From Rhodococcus sp. 4CII (GTDB taxonomy: Bacteria; Actinomycetota; Actinomycetes; Mycobacteriales; Mycobacteriaceae), in assembly GCF_014256275.1 (NCBI RefSeq), contig NZ_JACCFE010000002.1, positions 1,116,001 through 1,180,000 on the forward strand: DNA of 64,000 nt, read 5' to 3'. Both the position numbers and the translations under genes were made by a program. The notes beneath the pieces are model-generated. The model worked only from the letters and a program-made list of their open reading frames with translations, was not told the origin of the DNA and made no database searches. Numbering within the stretch: position 1 is the stretch's first letter; each line of letters begins with the position of its first letter. This document shows, piece by piece, positions 46,716 through 55,524 of this stretch.

Positions 46716-48124
46716 CGTGCTCCCGTCAGCGCGCGAAGGGGCGATGCCGCGGCATCGACCGGCAGGACCCGGCCCGCGTCGTCGACCATGCCGAGCCGGC
46801 GCATCCACTCCTCGAATTCCGGCGCCGGCCGCAGTCCGAGCACTTGGCGGGCGTACAGCGCGTCGTGGAACGACAGACTCTGGTATCCGAGCATGACGTC
46901 GTCCGCGCCGGGCACCGCGATGACGAAGGCGGCGCCCGCGACACCGAGCAGGGTGAGCAAAGTGTCCATGTCGTCCTGGTCGGCCTCGGCGTGATTGGTG
47001 TAGCAGACGTCGACGCCCATCGGCAGGCCCAGGAGTTTTCCGCAGAAATGGTCCTCGAGCCCGGCCCTGATGATCTGCTTGCCGTCGTACAGGTACTCCG
47101 GTCCGATGAACCCGACCACCGTGTTGATCAGCAGCGGTTCGAGATCGCGGGCCACCGCGTACGCCCGGGTCTCCAGAGTCTGCTGGTCGACGGGCCTGCC
47201 ACCCGTGCCGAGGTGAGCGCCCGCGCTGAGCGCCGAACCCTGCCCCGTTTCGAGGTACATGACGTTGTCGCCGACGGTTCCGCGTTTCAGCGACCGGCCG
47301 GCCGCGTTGGCCTCACGGAGCAACGCGATGTCGACACCGAAGCTGGAATTGGCGCCCTGCGTTCCGGCGATGGACTGGAACACCAGGTCGACGGGAACGC
47401 CTTCCTCGATCAGTCCCATCGTGGTCGTCACGTGCGACAGCACGCACGACTGCGCGGGAATGTCGAAGCGCTGCCGGATGTCGTCGAGCAGATGCAGGAG
47501 TTCGGCGGTGGCGTGCGGCGAATCGGTGGCCGGGTTGATACCGATGACAGCGTCGCCGCAACCGAGCAGCAGTCCGTCGAGCGTGGCGGCCGCGATTCCG
47601 CGCGGGTCGTCGGTGGGATGGTTGGGCTGCAGCCGGGTGCCCAGGTGCCCGGGCACACCGAGCGTCGTCCGAAATCCGGCGGTGACGGTGACCGCCCGCG
47701 CGACCGCGATGAGGTCCTGGTTGCGCATGATCTTGCTGACCGCCGCGACCATCTCCGGCGTGAGGCCCGGGGCGACGCGGCGGAACGTCTCGGCCGCGCC
47801 GTCCCGCGCCGCGACATCGAGCAGCCAGTCGCGCAGGCCGCCCACCGTGAGGTGAGAGATCTCGCCGAACGCGACCCGGTCGTGCGAGTCGATGATGAGC
47901 CGGGTGACCTCGTCGTCCTCGTAGGGCACGACCAGTTCGTTCAGGAACGTGCCCAGTGGGACGTCGGCCAGCGCCCACTGCGCCGCAGCGCGTTCGGCAT
48001 CCGAGGACGCCGCGCATCCGGCGAGTTCGTCACCGCTGCGCAGCGGCGTCGCCTTCGCCATGAGGTCGACGAGGCCGTCGAACGTGTATCCGGTTCCGGC
48101 TATCCCGTGGCTGTAGGTGGTCAT
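46712..48124 (-). CDS. eutB: Ethanolamine ammonia-lyase large subunit
   Basis: 470 residues, close to the family's length. It is the catalytic TIM-barrel subunit that binds adenosylcobalamin with EutC. Family segments include RVAFGEISHLTVGGLRDWLL near residue 85, GTRLQPNHPTDDPRG, GDAVIGINPATDS near 195, FQSIAGTQGANSSFGVD near 260 and YTNHAEADQDDMDTLL near 390. The start ATG has no clear ribosome binding site, and the sequence directly upstream belongs to a transposase remnant, so its native promoter or translational coupling may have been altered. No EutA reactivase or microcompartment genes are in the window. Confidence 0.94.
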   Translation of the reverse strand: MTTYSHGIAGTGYTFDGLVDLMAKATPLRSGDELAGCAASSDAERAAAQWALADVPLGTFLNELVVPYEDDEVTRLIIDSHDRVAFGEISHLTVGGLRDWLLDVAARDGAAETFRRVAPGLTPEMVAAVSKIMRNQDLIAVARAVTVTAGFRTTLGVPGHLGTRLQPNHPTDDPRGIAAATLDGLLLGCGDAVIGINPATDSPHATAELLHLLDDIRQRFDIPAQSCVLSHVTTTMGLIEEGVPVDLVFQSIAGTQGANSSFGVDIALLREANAAGRSLKRGTVGDNVMYLETGQGSALSAGAHLGTGGRPVDQQTLETRAYAVARDLEPLLINTVVGFIGPEYLYDGKQIIRAGLEDHFCGKLLGLPMGVDVCYTNHAEADQDDMDTLLTLLGVAGAAFVIAVPGADDVMLGYQSLSFHDALYARQVLGLRPAPEFEEWMRRLGMVDDAGRVLPVDAAASPLRALTGAR

Positions 48125-48189
48125 TGGGACTCACGGGGGTGTGCCCCATCTTTTCGAATCCCGGCGCAGCTCGTCAGGCCAATGCGGTG

Positions 48190-48920
48190 AGTTTGACGTC
48201 TATTCATGTCGGTACTCCTGACTACGATATTGCTGTGGAGGAAATCGTGAGGTACAGCTAACGGCTTCGGCGGCGTATCCGTCACGGCCACGACCACAAG
48301 CCCGAGGTTCGACCTGCCGCATCTGGGACATCGAAAGCGGTGCGCCGCCGAACTGAGCAAGGCGCAGCGGAGGATGGCCCGGCGACACAGCGGAAAGCGG
48401 GGTCCGCAGTCGAAGGGATACCAGCGGGCCCGCACGGCCGCAGCGACCTTGCAGAAGAAGGCTGCTCGGCAGGCCCGGCATGATGCGAGGGCCTGGGCGA
48501 AATGTGTTGTCGACAGTCATCATCTGATCGCGGTCGAGAACTTCACCCCGAAGTTCCTCGCCAAGTCCACGATGGCCCGTAAGGCCGCAGATGCAGCGAT
48601 CGGCGCATCGAATCGGGAACTGATCGAGAGCGCCACGCGGGCCGGCCGAATGGTGGTTTTGGTCGCGCCCGCATACACGACGAGAACGTGTTCGAGTTGT
48701 CTTGCGAGAGCCAAGCAGCGACTCGGGCTCGCGGAACGAACGTTCCAGTGTCGGGAGTGCGGATTTATCGACTGCCGAGATAGGAACGCTGCCAGGGCGA
48801 TCTTGGCTGTGGCAGAACGGGGCCACACTCGTGTTGACGACGTCAGCCATGCGCATTCCCCTTCGGGTCGGATGTGCGTGCGGTCTGAGCGTGAAATCCG
48901 CCGCCTCTCGCGGGGAGCCG
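48190..48920 (+). mobile_element. Remnant of an IS200/IS605-family (TnpB-only) element
   Basis: This stretch separates the permease gene from eutB and is oriented against them. It contains a TnpB C-terminal half and, upstream, a possible trace of the TnpB start (GTG at 48235, VEEIVRYS followed by a stop). No TnpA is present and the element ends are not resolved, so the limits given are approximate. Confidence 0.65.
48296..48919 (+). pseudogene. Truncated TnpB (RNA-guided nuclease family) C-terminal half
   Basis: The frame reads FDLPHLGHRKRCAAELSKAQRR, KKAARQARHDARAWAK, then the RuvC-II glutamate in LIAVENFTPK. The zinc-ribbon cysteines follow in YTTRTCSSC and FQCRECGF, then the RuvC-III aspartate in CRDRNAARAIL. 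The N-terminal half, including the RuvC-I aspartate and guide-RNA-binding region, is missing, and the frame runs on into the 3' end of the permease gene on the opposite strand, so the protein is not functional. It is a fossil insertion inside the ethanolamine locus. Confidence 0.85.
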
Positions 48921-50375
48921 TTAATCGAGTTCTTCCTCTGCCTTCGCAAGAACAGCAAACTCCTCGTCGGGCGAATTGGCAACGAGATGGTGGCGGCTGT
49001 ACAGGCCGAAGTAAGCCATGAAGGCCGCGAACGCGCCTAGGGTCCACAGTGCGGCGACCGGATCGACGAGGAAGGTGGCGATCACGGCAGCGGCCGCGAT
49101 GACGAGCGCGAACGACGTGGTGACGATGCCGCCGGGTGTCCGGTAGGGCCGCTTCATCTCCGGCTCGCGCCTGCGGAGGACGATGTGGCTGACCATCATC
49201 AGCACGTAGCTGACGGCTGCACCGAGCACCGCCATGTTGAGGAGCATCGCGCCTTCACCGGTCAGTGAGAGGACGAAGCCGATGACACCGGGCACGATGA
49301 GCGCGAGCGTGGGCGCCTTCCGCGAGTTGGTGATCGACAGGTTCGTCGGCAGGTATCCGGCGCGGGACAGCGCGAACGTCTGTCGCGAGTACGCGTACAT
49401 GATCGAGAAGAAGCTGGCGACGAGGCCGGCGAGGCCGATGTAGTTGACGACCTTCGCCGCGGTGCCGTCGCCGAGCGCCTCGACCAGCGGGTTACCCGAC
49501 GTGGACAGGCTCTCGGCACCCAGCGCACCGGTCGCGAGGAACAGGACCGAGGCGCCCGTGACGATGAGGACGAGCATGCTGATGATGATTCCGCGCGGAA
49601 CGTTCTTCTCCGGTTCGCGCGCTTCCTCCGCGGCCAGCGGCACGCCCTCGACGGCCAGGAAGAACCAGATCGCGAACGGGACCGCCGCCCAGATACCGAA
49701 TGCGCCGAACGGCAGGAAACTCGATGCCCCCGCGGCGTCGGTCGCGGCGATGTCGGTGAGGTTGCTCGCGTCGAACAGGCCGATCGCGGAGATCGCGAAG
49801 ATGACGAGACCCACCAGTGCGATCGCGGTGATCACGAACATTGCCTTCAGGGCCTCGCCGGCACCCGTGAGGTGGATACCGATGAAGATGGCGTAGACCG
49901 CCAGATACACCCACCACCCGTCGGTGATCCCGAACAAGTTCAGCGACTCGACATAGCTGCCGATGAACGTCGCGATGGCTGCCGGAGCGATCGCGTATTC
50001 GATGAGAATGGCCGTGCCGGTGGCGAATCCGCCCCACGGGCCGAGCGCGCGCCGGGCGAATGTGTAGCCACCGCCCGCGGCGGGAAGGGCCGACGACATC
50101 TCCGCCATGCCCAGGACCATCGCGAGGTACATGCCGGCGATGACCACACCGGCGATCAGCAGGCCACCGAATCCGCCCTCGGCCAGCCCGTTGTTCCATC
50201 CGGCGTAATCGCCGGAGATCACGTAGCTGACGCCGAGACCGGCGAGGAGCACCCACCCCGCCGAACCCTTTCGGAGTGTGCGTTTTTCGAGATAACTACT
50301 ATCTTCCGAGTGGAAGTCGGCAGCATCGTGATGTTGCCCGGTTCCGGAATTCTTGGATGGTTCTACGAGTGACAT
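48921..50375 (-). CDS. Ethanolamine permease (APC superfamily)
   Basis: 484 residues with about 12 hydrophobic helices. It starts at ATG 50375 after AGGGGACGG; the frame is open further upstream but that part is not membrane-like. The opening segment GWVLLAGLGVSYVISGDYAGWNNGL and the consensus amphipathic region AGGGYTFARRALGPWGGFATG are typical of the ethanolamine permease family. Import of ethanolamine for EutBC is strongly suggested by position. A TnpB remnant now lies between it and eutB. Confidence 0.88.
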   Translation of the reverse strand: MSLVEPSKNSGTGQHHDAADFHSEDSSYLEKRTLRKGSAGWVLLAGLGVSYVISGDYAGWNNGLAEGGFGGLLIAGVVIAGMYLAMVLGMAEMSSALPAAGGGYTFARRALGPWGGFATGTAILIEYAIAPAAIATFIGSYVESLNLFGITDGWWVYLAVYAIFIGIHLTGAGEALKAMFVITAIALVGLVIFAISAIGLFDASNLTDIAATDAAGASSFLPFGAFGIWAAVPFAIWFFLAVEGVPLAAEEAREPEKNVPRGIIISMLVLIVTGASVLFLATGALGAESLSTSGNPLVEALGDGTAAKVVNYIGLAGLVASFFSIMYAYSRQTFALSRAGYLPTNLSITNSRKAPTLALIVPGVIGFVLSLTGEGAMLLNMAVLGAAVSYVLMMVSHIVLRRREPEMKRPYRTPGGIVTTSFALVIAAAAVIATFLVDPVAALWTLGAFAAFMAYFGLYSRHHLVANSPDEEFAVLAKAEEELD

Positions 50376-50451
50376 TCCGTCCCCTACATCGATCCGAATG
50401 TGCCCCGCCGACCGCTCGAGGAGCGGACTTTCGACGCCGGGGCGAACGTTA

Positions 50452-50475
50452 GACAAGCTGTGTACACGTCGTGTC
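50452..50475. promoter_or_regulatory. Inverted repeat upstream of the permease gene
   Basis: The perfect palindrome GTGTACAC (50460-50467) is flanked symmetrically by GACA (50452) and TGTC (50472), 77 bp ahead of the permease start and just after the DUF779 gene. It is a plausible operator; the binding protein is unknown. Confidence 0.4.
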
Positions 50476-50506
50476 AGCAGAACGTGACGGTGACGTAAAT
50501 GAGGTG

Positions 50507-51049
50507 CTAGCGACCCTCGCGTCGGGCGGGCACGGGGCACGCGTCGACCGCTTCGGCGACCACCTGCGGTTCGGGTGACGGTGCGGGCCTCCAGCCCTGC
50601 TCCCACCGCTCACCCACGATGACCTCCTCTGCGGCGAGGCTGCTGTTCTCCTCCGGGGTGAAGGCACGCGCACGGCTGAGAAACCGCATGCCTTCCGGGC
50701 TTTCGAGGCTGAATCCGGATCCGCGGCCCGGCACCACGTCGAGCACCAGCTGGGTGTGCTTCCACGCCTCGAACTGGGAACCGGAGATCCACACGGGCAC
50801 CGCGTCGGCATCCTCGGGACGGCTGGACGGGATGTCCCCGACACCGAGTCGCAGGTCGAGGACACCGAGCAGCACGTCACGGTCGCCGACGATGAATTCC
50901 CCGTCCGGGTAGCACATCGGCGCGGAGCCGTCGCAGCATCCACCGGACTGATGCATCATCAGCGCCCCGTGGGTACCGCCGAGGCGGCGGAGAAGCTCCA
51001 CCGCCCCGGCGGTTGCCTTCAGGCGCTGAGGCGCCCGGGGTGCGTCCAT
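50507..51049 (-). CDS. DUF779 family protein
   Basis: 180 residues; the ATG shares one base with the aldehyde dehydrogenase stop (TGATG), so the two are translationally coupled. It contains the cysteine/histidine-rich core HGALMMHQSGGCCDGSAPMC near residues 28-48 and WISGSQFEAWKHTQLVLDV near 95, the recognised DUF779 pattern. Genes of this family are commonly paired with acetaldehyde-type dehydrogenases; the molecular role is unknown. The Cys-Cys/His cluster suggests metal or redox function. Confidence 0.85.
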   Translation of the reverse strand: MDAPRAPQRLKATAGAVELLRRLGGTHGALMMHQSGGCCDGSAPMCYPDGEFIVGDRDVLLGVLDLRLGVGDIPSSRPEDADAVPVWISGSQFEAWKHTQLVLDVVPGRGSGFSLESPEGMRFLSRARAFTPEENSSLAAEEVIVGERWEQGWRPAPSPEPQVVAEAVDACPVPARREGR

Positions 51050-52572
51050 CAGAAGAAGCCCTGAGCCTTCTGTGCATAGCTGACCAGCAGGTTCTTCGTC
51101 TGCTGGTAGTGCTCGAGCATCATCAGATGGTTCTCGCGGCCGATGCCGGACTGCTTGTAGCCACCGAACGCGGCGTGCGCGGGGTACTGGTGGTACGTGT
51201 TGGTCCACACCCGCCCGGCCTGGATGTCGCGGCCGGCCCGGTAGGCGACCCCACCGTCGCGGGACCACACGCCGGCGCCGAGGCCGTACAGCGTGTCGTT
51301 GGCGATCTCGATGGCCTGGTCGTAGTCCTTGAACGACGTCACGGACACGACGGGTCCGAAGATCTCCTCCTGGAAGATCCGCATCTTGTTCTGACCGGTG
51401 AAGATGGTCGGCTGCACGTAATAGCCGCCGGACAGGTCGCCGCCGAGTTCGGCACGCTCGCCACCGGTGACGACCTTTGCGCCTTCGCCCTTGCCGATCT
51501 CGATGTACGACAGGATCTTCTCGAGCTGGTCGTTGGACGCCTGGGCGCCGATCATCGTGTCGGTGTCGAGCGGATCGCCCTGACGGACGGCCTTGGTGCG
51601 GATGGCCGCCATCGCGAGGAACTCGTCGAAGATGTCTTCCTGGATCAGCGAACGCGACGGGCAGGTGCACACCTCGCCCTGGTTGAGGGCGAACATCGTG
51701 AAGCCCTCGAGCGCCTTGTCCTGGTAGTCGTCGTTGGAGGACAGGACGTCGGAGAAGAAGATGTTGGGGCTCTTGCCACCGAGTTCGAGGGTGACCGGGA
51801 TCAGGTTCTGCGACGCGTACTGCATGATGAGGCGGCCCGTGGTGGTCTCACCGGTGAACGCGATCTTCCGGATCCGCGGGCTCGAGGCGAGCGGCTTGCC
51901 TGCCTCGACGCCGAAGCCGTTGACGATGTTCACCACGCCGGCCGGGAGCAGGTCGCCGATGACCGAGATCAGGTGCAGGATCGACGCGGGGGTCTGCTCG
52001 GCGGGCTTGAGGACGACCGCGTTGCCCGCGGCGAGGGCGGGAGCGAGCTTCCACACGGCCATCAGGATCGGGAAGTTCCACGGGATGATCTGCCCGACGA
52101 CGCCGAGCGGCTCGTGGAAGTGGTAGGCGACGGTGTCGGAGTCGATCTCCGACAGGGCGCCTTCCTGGGCGCGGATCGCGCCGGCGAAGTAGCGGAAGTG
52201 GTCGATGGCCAACGGAATGTCGGCGTTCAGGGTCTCGCGGATCGGCTTGCCGTTGTCCCAGGACTCGGCGAGCGCGATCGACTCGAGGTTCTCCTCGATG
52301 CGGTCCGCGATCTTGTTCAGGATGATGGCGCGCTCGGCGACCGACGTCTTGCCCCAGGCCGGAGCCGCGGCGTGTGCGGCGTCGAGTGCAAGTTCGATGT
52401 CTTCCGACGTCGAACGCGCGACCTCGCAGAACGGCTGCCCGGTGACCGGTGTCGGATTCTCGAAGTACTGGCCCTTGACGGGCGCAACCCACTGGCCGCC
52501 GATCCAGTTGTCGTAACGCGATTGGAAGGACATGACGGCGTCGGGCGAACCCGGGCGGGCATACACGGTCAT
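51049..52572 (-). CDS. NAD+-dependent acetaldehyde-type aldehyde dehydrogenase
   Basis: 507 residues, ATG after GGGAG. Motifs are IIPWNFPILMAVWKLAPALA near residue 165, FTGETTTGR near 245, LELGGKSPNIFF near 270 and catalytic cysteine in NQGEVCTCPSRSLIQ near 305. The C-terminal TYHQYPAHAAFGGYKQSGIGRE is typical of the AcoD/ExaC group that oxidises acetaldehyde to acetate. It sits between a GAF regulator and the permease/eutBC genes, ready to remove acetaldehyde from ethanolamine cleavage or from mycofactocin-linked ethanol oxidation. Confidence 0.9.
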   Translation of the reverse strand: MTVYARPGSPDAVMSFQSRYDNWIGGQWVAPVKGQYFENPTPVTGQPFCEVARSTSEDIELALDAAHAAAPAWGKTSVAERAIILNKIADRIEENLESIALAESWDNGKPIRETLNADIPLAIDHFRYFAGAIRAQEGALSEIDSDTVAYHFHEPLGVVGQIIPWNFPILMAVWKLAPALAAGNAVVLKPAEQTPASILHLISVIGDLLPAGVVNIVNGFGVEAGKPLASSPRIRKIAFTGETTTGRLIMQYASQNLIPVTLELGGKSPNIFFSDVLSSNDDYQDKALEGFTMFALNQGEVCTCPSRSLIQEDIFDEFLAMAAIRTKAVRQGDPLDTDTMIGAQASNDQLEKILSYIEIGKGEGAKVVTGGERAELGGDLSGGYYVQPTIFTGQNKMRIFQEEIFGPVVSVTSFKDYDQAIEIANDTLYGLGAGVWSRDGGVAYRAGRDIQAGRVWTNTYHQYPAHAAFGGYKQSGIGRENHLMMLEHYQQTKNLLVSYAQKAQGFF

Positions 52573-52646
52573 CGATAACTCCCTGGTGTCGTGAAACTCG
52601 GGTGAACTTTCTCGGTGTGACTCACAACACTAGGGACCGTACCGTT

Positions 52647-52659
52647 GCAACTACGTTGC
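52647..52659. promoter_or_regulatory. Inverted repeat upstream of the aldehyde dehydrogenase gene
   Basis: GCAAC-TAC-GTTGC, a perfect 5-bp-arm repeat overlapping the stop codon of the GAF regulator gene and about 75 bp ahead of the aldehyde dehydrogenase start. It is a plausible binding site for that regulator. Confidence 0.4.
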
Positions 52660-53967
52660 GTACTGCCGATCGAACAGATCGATCCTGGACTTGACCTGCG
52701 CGTACAGGGGTGAACGCGGGTCGAGTCCGGCGAGATACGCCTCCCATGCGGCCACGTCCTCGCGGCCGTGCACCGAGGTGGTCCACTTGGCGAGCAGCCC
52801 CTGATCGCCCTCCCGCAGCAGCGCCGCCTGCACGCGGGCCCGCAGTTCGTCCCGGAGGTCCTCGACCCCCGGCGCCTCCGACCCGGGGAGCACCGGGCCC
52901 GAGTAGACGTCGAGGGCGGCAGCGAGCTCACCGCGGTCGAGGGCACCGCGCACCTGCCGGACGTCCGACGTCAATTCGGCGAGCAGTCGATAGGGTCGCG
53001 ATCCGAGATTGGCGGGACCGAAAACCTTTCGCAGACGCGACATCTCGGCTCGAATGGTGACGGCGTCCAGTTCGTTCTCGTCGAGCAGGACCGCGAGACG
53101 GTCGGAACTCAGCCCCTCGGGATGCTCCGCGAGGAGCAGGAGGATCTCCGCGTGCCGCTGCGACAACGGGATGCGGTCGGCTCCCCGCACCAACGTCGGG
53201 CGCCCCGAGCCCAGCACCTCCAACCGCAGCACCGTCTCGACGAGCGGTTGCGGTGACCGCAGCAGATGCAGGCGCAGTTCGGCCTCGGCGGCCGCGACGG
53301 TGGCCCTGATCAGCGACAGCACCTCTGGCACCGCCACCCGGGGACCCCCGGTGATGTCGATGGCGCCGACGATCAACCCCGTCGCCGGGTCGTGCACGGG
53401 CGCCGCCGAGCAACTCCAGTCGTGCACCGACCGGCTGAAATGCTCCGCCCCGAAGATCTGCACGCAGTGGTCGAGCGCCAGCGCGGTGCCCGGCGCGTTG
53501 GTGCCGACGGTGTCCTCACTCCAGTCGGCACCCTCGACGAAGTTCATCTCCAGCGCGCGGTCCTTGGCCGACGAATCCCCCTCGACCCACAGCAACTGCC
53601 CCTTCTCGTCGGTGATGGCCACGAGCAGTCCCGTGTCGGCGGCATCCTCGACGAGAAGCTTGCGTACCACCGGGCGGATGATCGACATCGGGTGCGACGC
53701 CCGGTACGCGGCGAGATCCGCGGCCGCCAGATCGACCGCGCGGGCCGACCCGTCCGGGTTCACGCCTTTGCTGGTGCTCCGCATCCACGAGTCGAGGATG
53801 ACGGAACGGACGGAATTTCCCTCGCCGTCCGGGGCACGACCTACGGGTGCGTGCCGATCGACGAACAGCTGATGCGCCGAGGACACCCTGCGTGCCAGCA
53901 TCGCGACGTCGTCTCCAGGGCGCACGGCAACCCACGGATTGCCCCCTGTGGGCGGTTGACTTTGCAT
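52651..53967 (-). CDS. GAF-domain transcriptional regulator (AcoR-like, without AAA+ domain)
   Basis: 438 residues, ATG after GGAGGAG. The N-terminal half resembles the sensory part of AcoR-type activators: VILDSWMRSTSKGVNP near residue 55, a GAF domain around 90-230 with EGADWSEDTVGTNAPGTAL and HDWSCSAAPVHDPATGLIVGAIDITG. There is no sigma-54/AAA+ domain. The C-terminus holds a winged-helix-like region (LSQRHAEILLLLAEHPEGLSSDRL, IRAEMSRLRKVFG). It directly precedes the aldehyde dehydrogenase gene and is probably its activator, responding to acetaldehyde or alcohols; the ligand is inferred. Confidence 0.82.
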   Translation of the reverse strand: MQSQPPTGGNPWVAVRPGDDVAMLARRVSSAHQLFVDRHAPVGRAPDGEGNSVRSVILDSWMRSTSKGVNPDGSARAVDLAAADLAAYRASHPMSIIRPVVRKLLVEDAADTGLLVAITDEKGQLLWVEGDSSAKDRALEMNFVEGADWSEDTVGTNAPGTALALDHCVQIFGAEHFSRSVHDWSCSAAPVHDPATGLIVGAIDITGGPRVAVPEVLSLIRATVAAAEAELRLHLLRSPQPLVETVLRLEVLGSGRPTLVRGADRIPLSQRHAEILLLLAEHPEGLSSDRLAVLLDENELDAVTIRAEMSRLRKVFGPANLGSRPYRLLAELTSDVRQVRGALDRGELAAALDVYSGPVLPGSEAPGVEDLRDELRARVQAALLREGDQGLLAKWTTSVHGREDVAAWEAYLAGLDPRSPLYAQVKSRIDLFDRQYAT

Positions 53968-54051
53968 CGAACTCCTCCACGGCGTCTCTGCCTACTGTAA
54001 CCCGGGTCACACGGGGTTGTGTCGTCGCCCCGATCACTCCTCCCGGCCCGG

Positions 54052-55524
54052 TCACTCCCTCAGGAAAATACTGACGCGCTCCGCGACCATGACCGCCGTG
54101 GCGTGCGGCCCACGGCTCGGGACCACCGGGAACACGGAGGTGTCGGCGATCGTCAGCCCTGTCACTCCCCTGACGTTGCATCGCTCGTCCACCACGGCAC
54201 CTGCGTCTGCGCTCTCGCCCATCCGGCAGCTGCCACTCAGGTGCAGCGACGTCCCCAGGTGGGCGAGCACCGAGCGATCGGACACCTCCTCGGCCAGCGG
54301 CACGAGCAGCGAGCCGAGCTCGCGTGAGTGGAGCAGCTCCAGCCCGATGGCCTGCCCCTCGCGGAGGGCCCGTCGATCGGAGGCGGATTGAGCGTAACGG
54401 TATTCGATCCGCGGACGGTCGTGCCGGTGGCGCGATGTGAGCCGGATGGCGCCCCGACTCTCCGCCGCCATGAGCCCGATCCCGAGGATCGGATCGGGCT
54501 GCCCCGAACCGGGGACGAGCACGTCGAACGGCGCGGTGTACGGACGGATCTCGAGGTCGCCTACATTCAGGACCATCTCGACGACCGGGCTCGTATCGCT
54601 GCGCCGGAGGGAGGTCCGGATACGGTACGGCAGAGCGACTTCCGGATGATCGCTGAAATCGGTGCCGACTCCGGGCAGGTCGACGATCAACGGGATGTCA
54701 TTGTCCCTCAGGTGTTCCGACGGACCCACTCCCGAACGCATCAGCAGCACCGGCGTTTCGACGGCGCCGGCCGCGAGCACCACACGGCCCGCGTGAACGG
54801 TGCGCCGCACGCCGCCGGAATCGACCTCCACGCCGACGGTTTCGGTACCGGAGAACAGAATTCGGACGACGACCGAGCTCGTCTCGACCGTCAGGTTGGG
54901 ACGCTCCCACGCCGGCAAAAGATAGGCGGCGGCCGTGCCGACCCGGCGGCCGCCGTCGATGTTGAGCGGGACAGGGCCGATCCCGCCGGCGCCTGTGCCG
55001 TTCTTGTCGGGTTCCTCAGGATGCCCTGCCCCGACCGCCGCCGCGCAGAACGCTGCGCTGATCTCGCTCAGTTGCTCCGCGGACTGCCTGCGCACGGGCA
55101 TCGGCCCGGTGGTGCCGTGCCGATTGCCGTCGAAGTCGGCGTCACGCTCGAGTGCCCGGAAGACCGGCAAGACGTTCTCGTACGACCACGATGCGGGCCA
55201 GTGCCGAAAATCTGCTTCCGTCGCGCGGACGAAGTAGGCGCCGTTGACGGCCCCCGAACCGCCGAGGACGCGACCGCGCACCATGGTCGAGGGCACACTC
55301 GGCGCCAATTCCACACCGTACGTCTCCGTGAACGCGCTGCCCGGACCGACCGGCAACGTCCGGTAGTCGAGCACGGGACAATCGACGGCCGACCGGTACC
55401 CGGGTCCCGACTCGAGGAGGAGCACCGATCGTGCCGGATCCTCACTGAGACGGGCGGCCACCACACATCCACTCGAACCGCCGCCGACGACCACGACGTC
55501 GGCGGCGTCAATCGGATCGGCCAC
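54052..55524 (-). CDS. mftG: Mycofactocin-associated GMC oxidoreductase MftG
   Basis: 490-residue FAD flavoprotein of the glucose-methanol-choline family, starting at GTG in a one-base overlap with the mftF stop (TAGTG). N-terminal FAD-binding motif DVVVVGGGSSGCVVAARLSE, then MVRGRVLGGSGAVNGAYFVR near residue 80, and a C-terminal HLSGSCRMGE with CNVRGVTGLTIADTSVFP. MftG is reported to pass electrons from reduced mycofactocin toward the respiratory chain. It is the last gene of the cluster on this strand. Confidence 0.92.
   Translation of the reverse strand: MADPIDAADVVVVGGGSSGCVVAARLSEDPARSVLLLESGPGYRSAVDCPVLDYRTLPVGPGSAFTETYGVELAPSVPSTMVRGRVLGGSGAVNGAYFVRATEADFRHWPASWSYENVLPVFRALERDADFDGNRHGTTGPMPVRRQSAEQLSEISAAFCAAAVGAGHPEEPDKNGTGAGGIGPVPLNIDGGRRVGTAAAYLLPAWERPNLTVETSSVVVRILFSGTETVGVEVDSGGVRRTVHAGRVVLAAGAVETPVLLMRSGVGPSEHLRDNDIPLIVDLPGVGTDFSDHPEVALPYRIRTSLRRSDTSPVVEMVLNVGDLEIRPYTAPFDVLVPGSGQPDPILGIGLMAAESRGAIRLTSRHRHDRPRIEYRYAQSASDRRALREGQAIGLELLHSRELGSLLVPLAEEVSDRSVLAHLGTSLHLSGSCRMGESADAGAVVDERCNVRGVTGLTIADTSVFPVVPSRGPHATAVMVAERVSIFLRE

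Noticed and set aside
48374..49021. Intact TnpB gene
   Set aside because: Half the usual length, missing the N-terminal region and RuvC-I aspartate, and running into the permease coding sequence.
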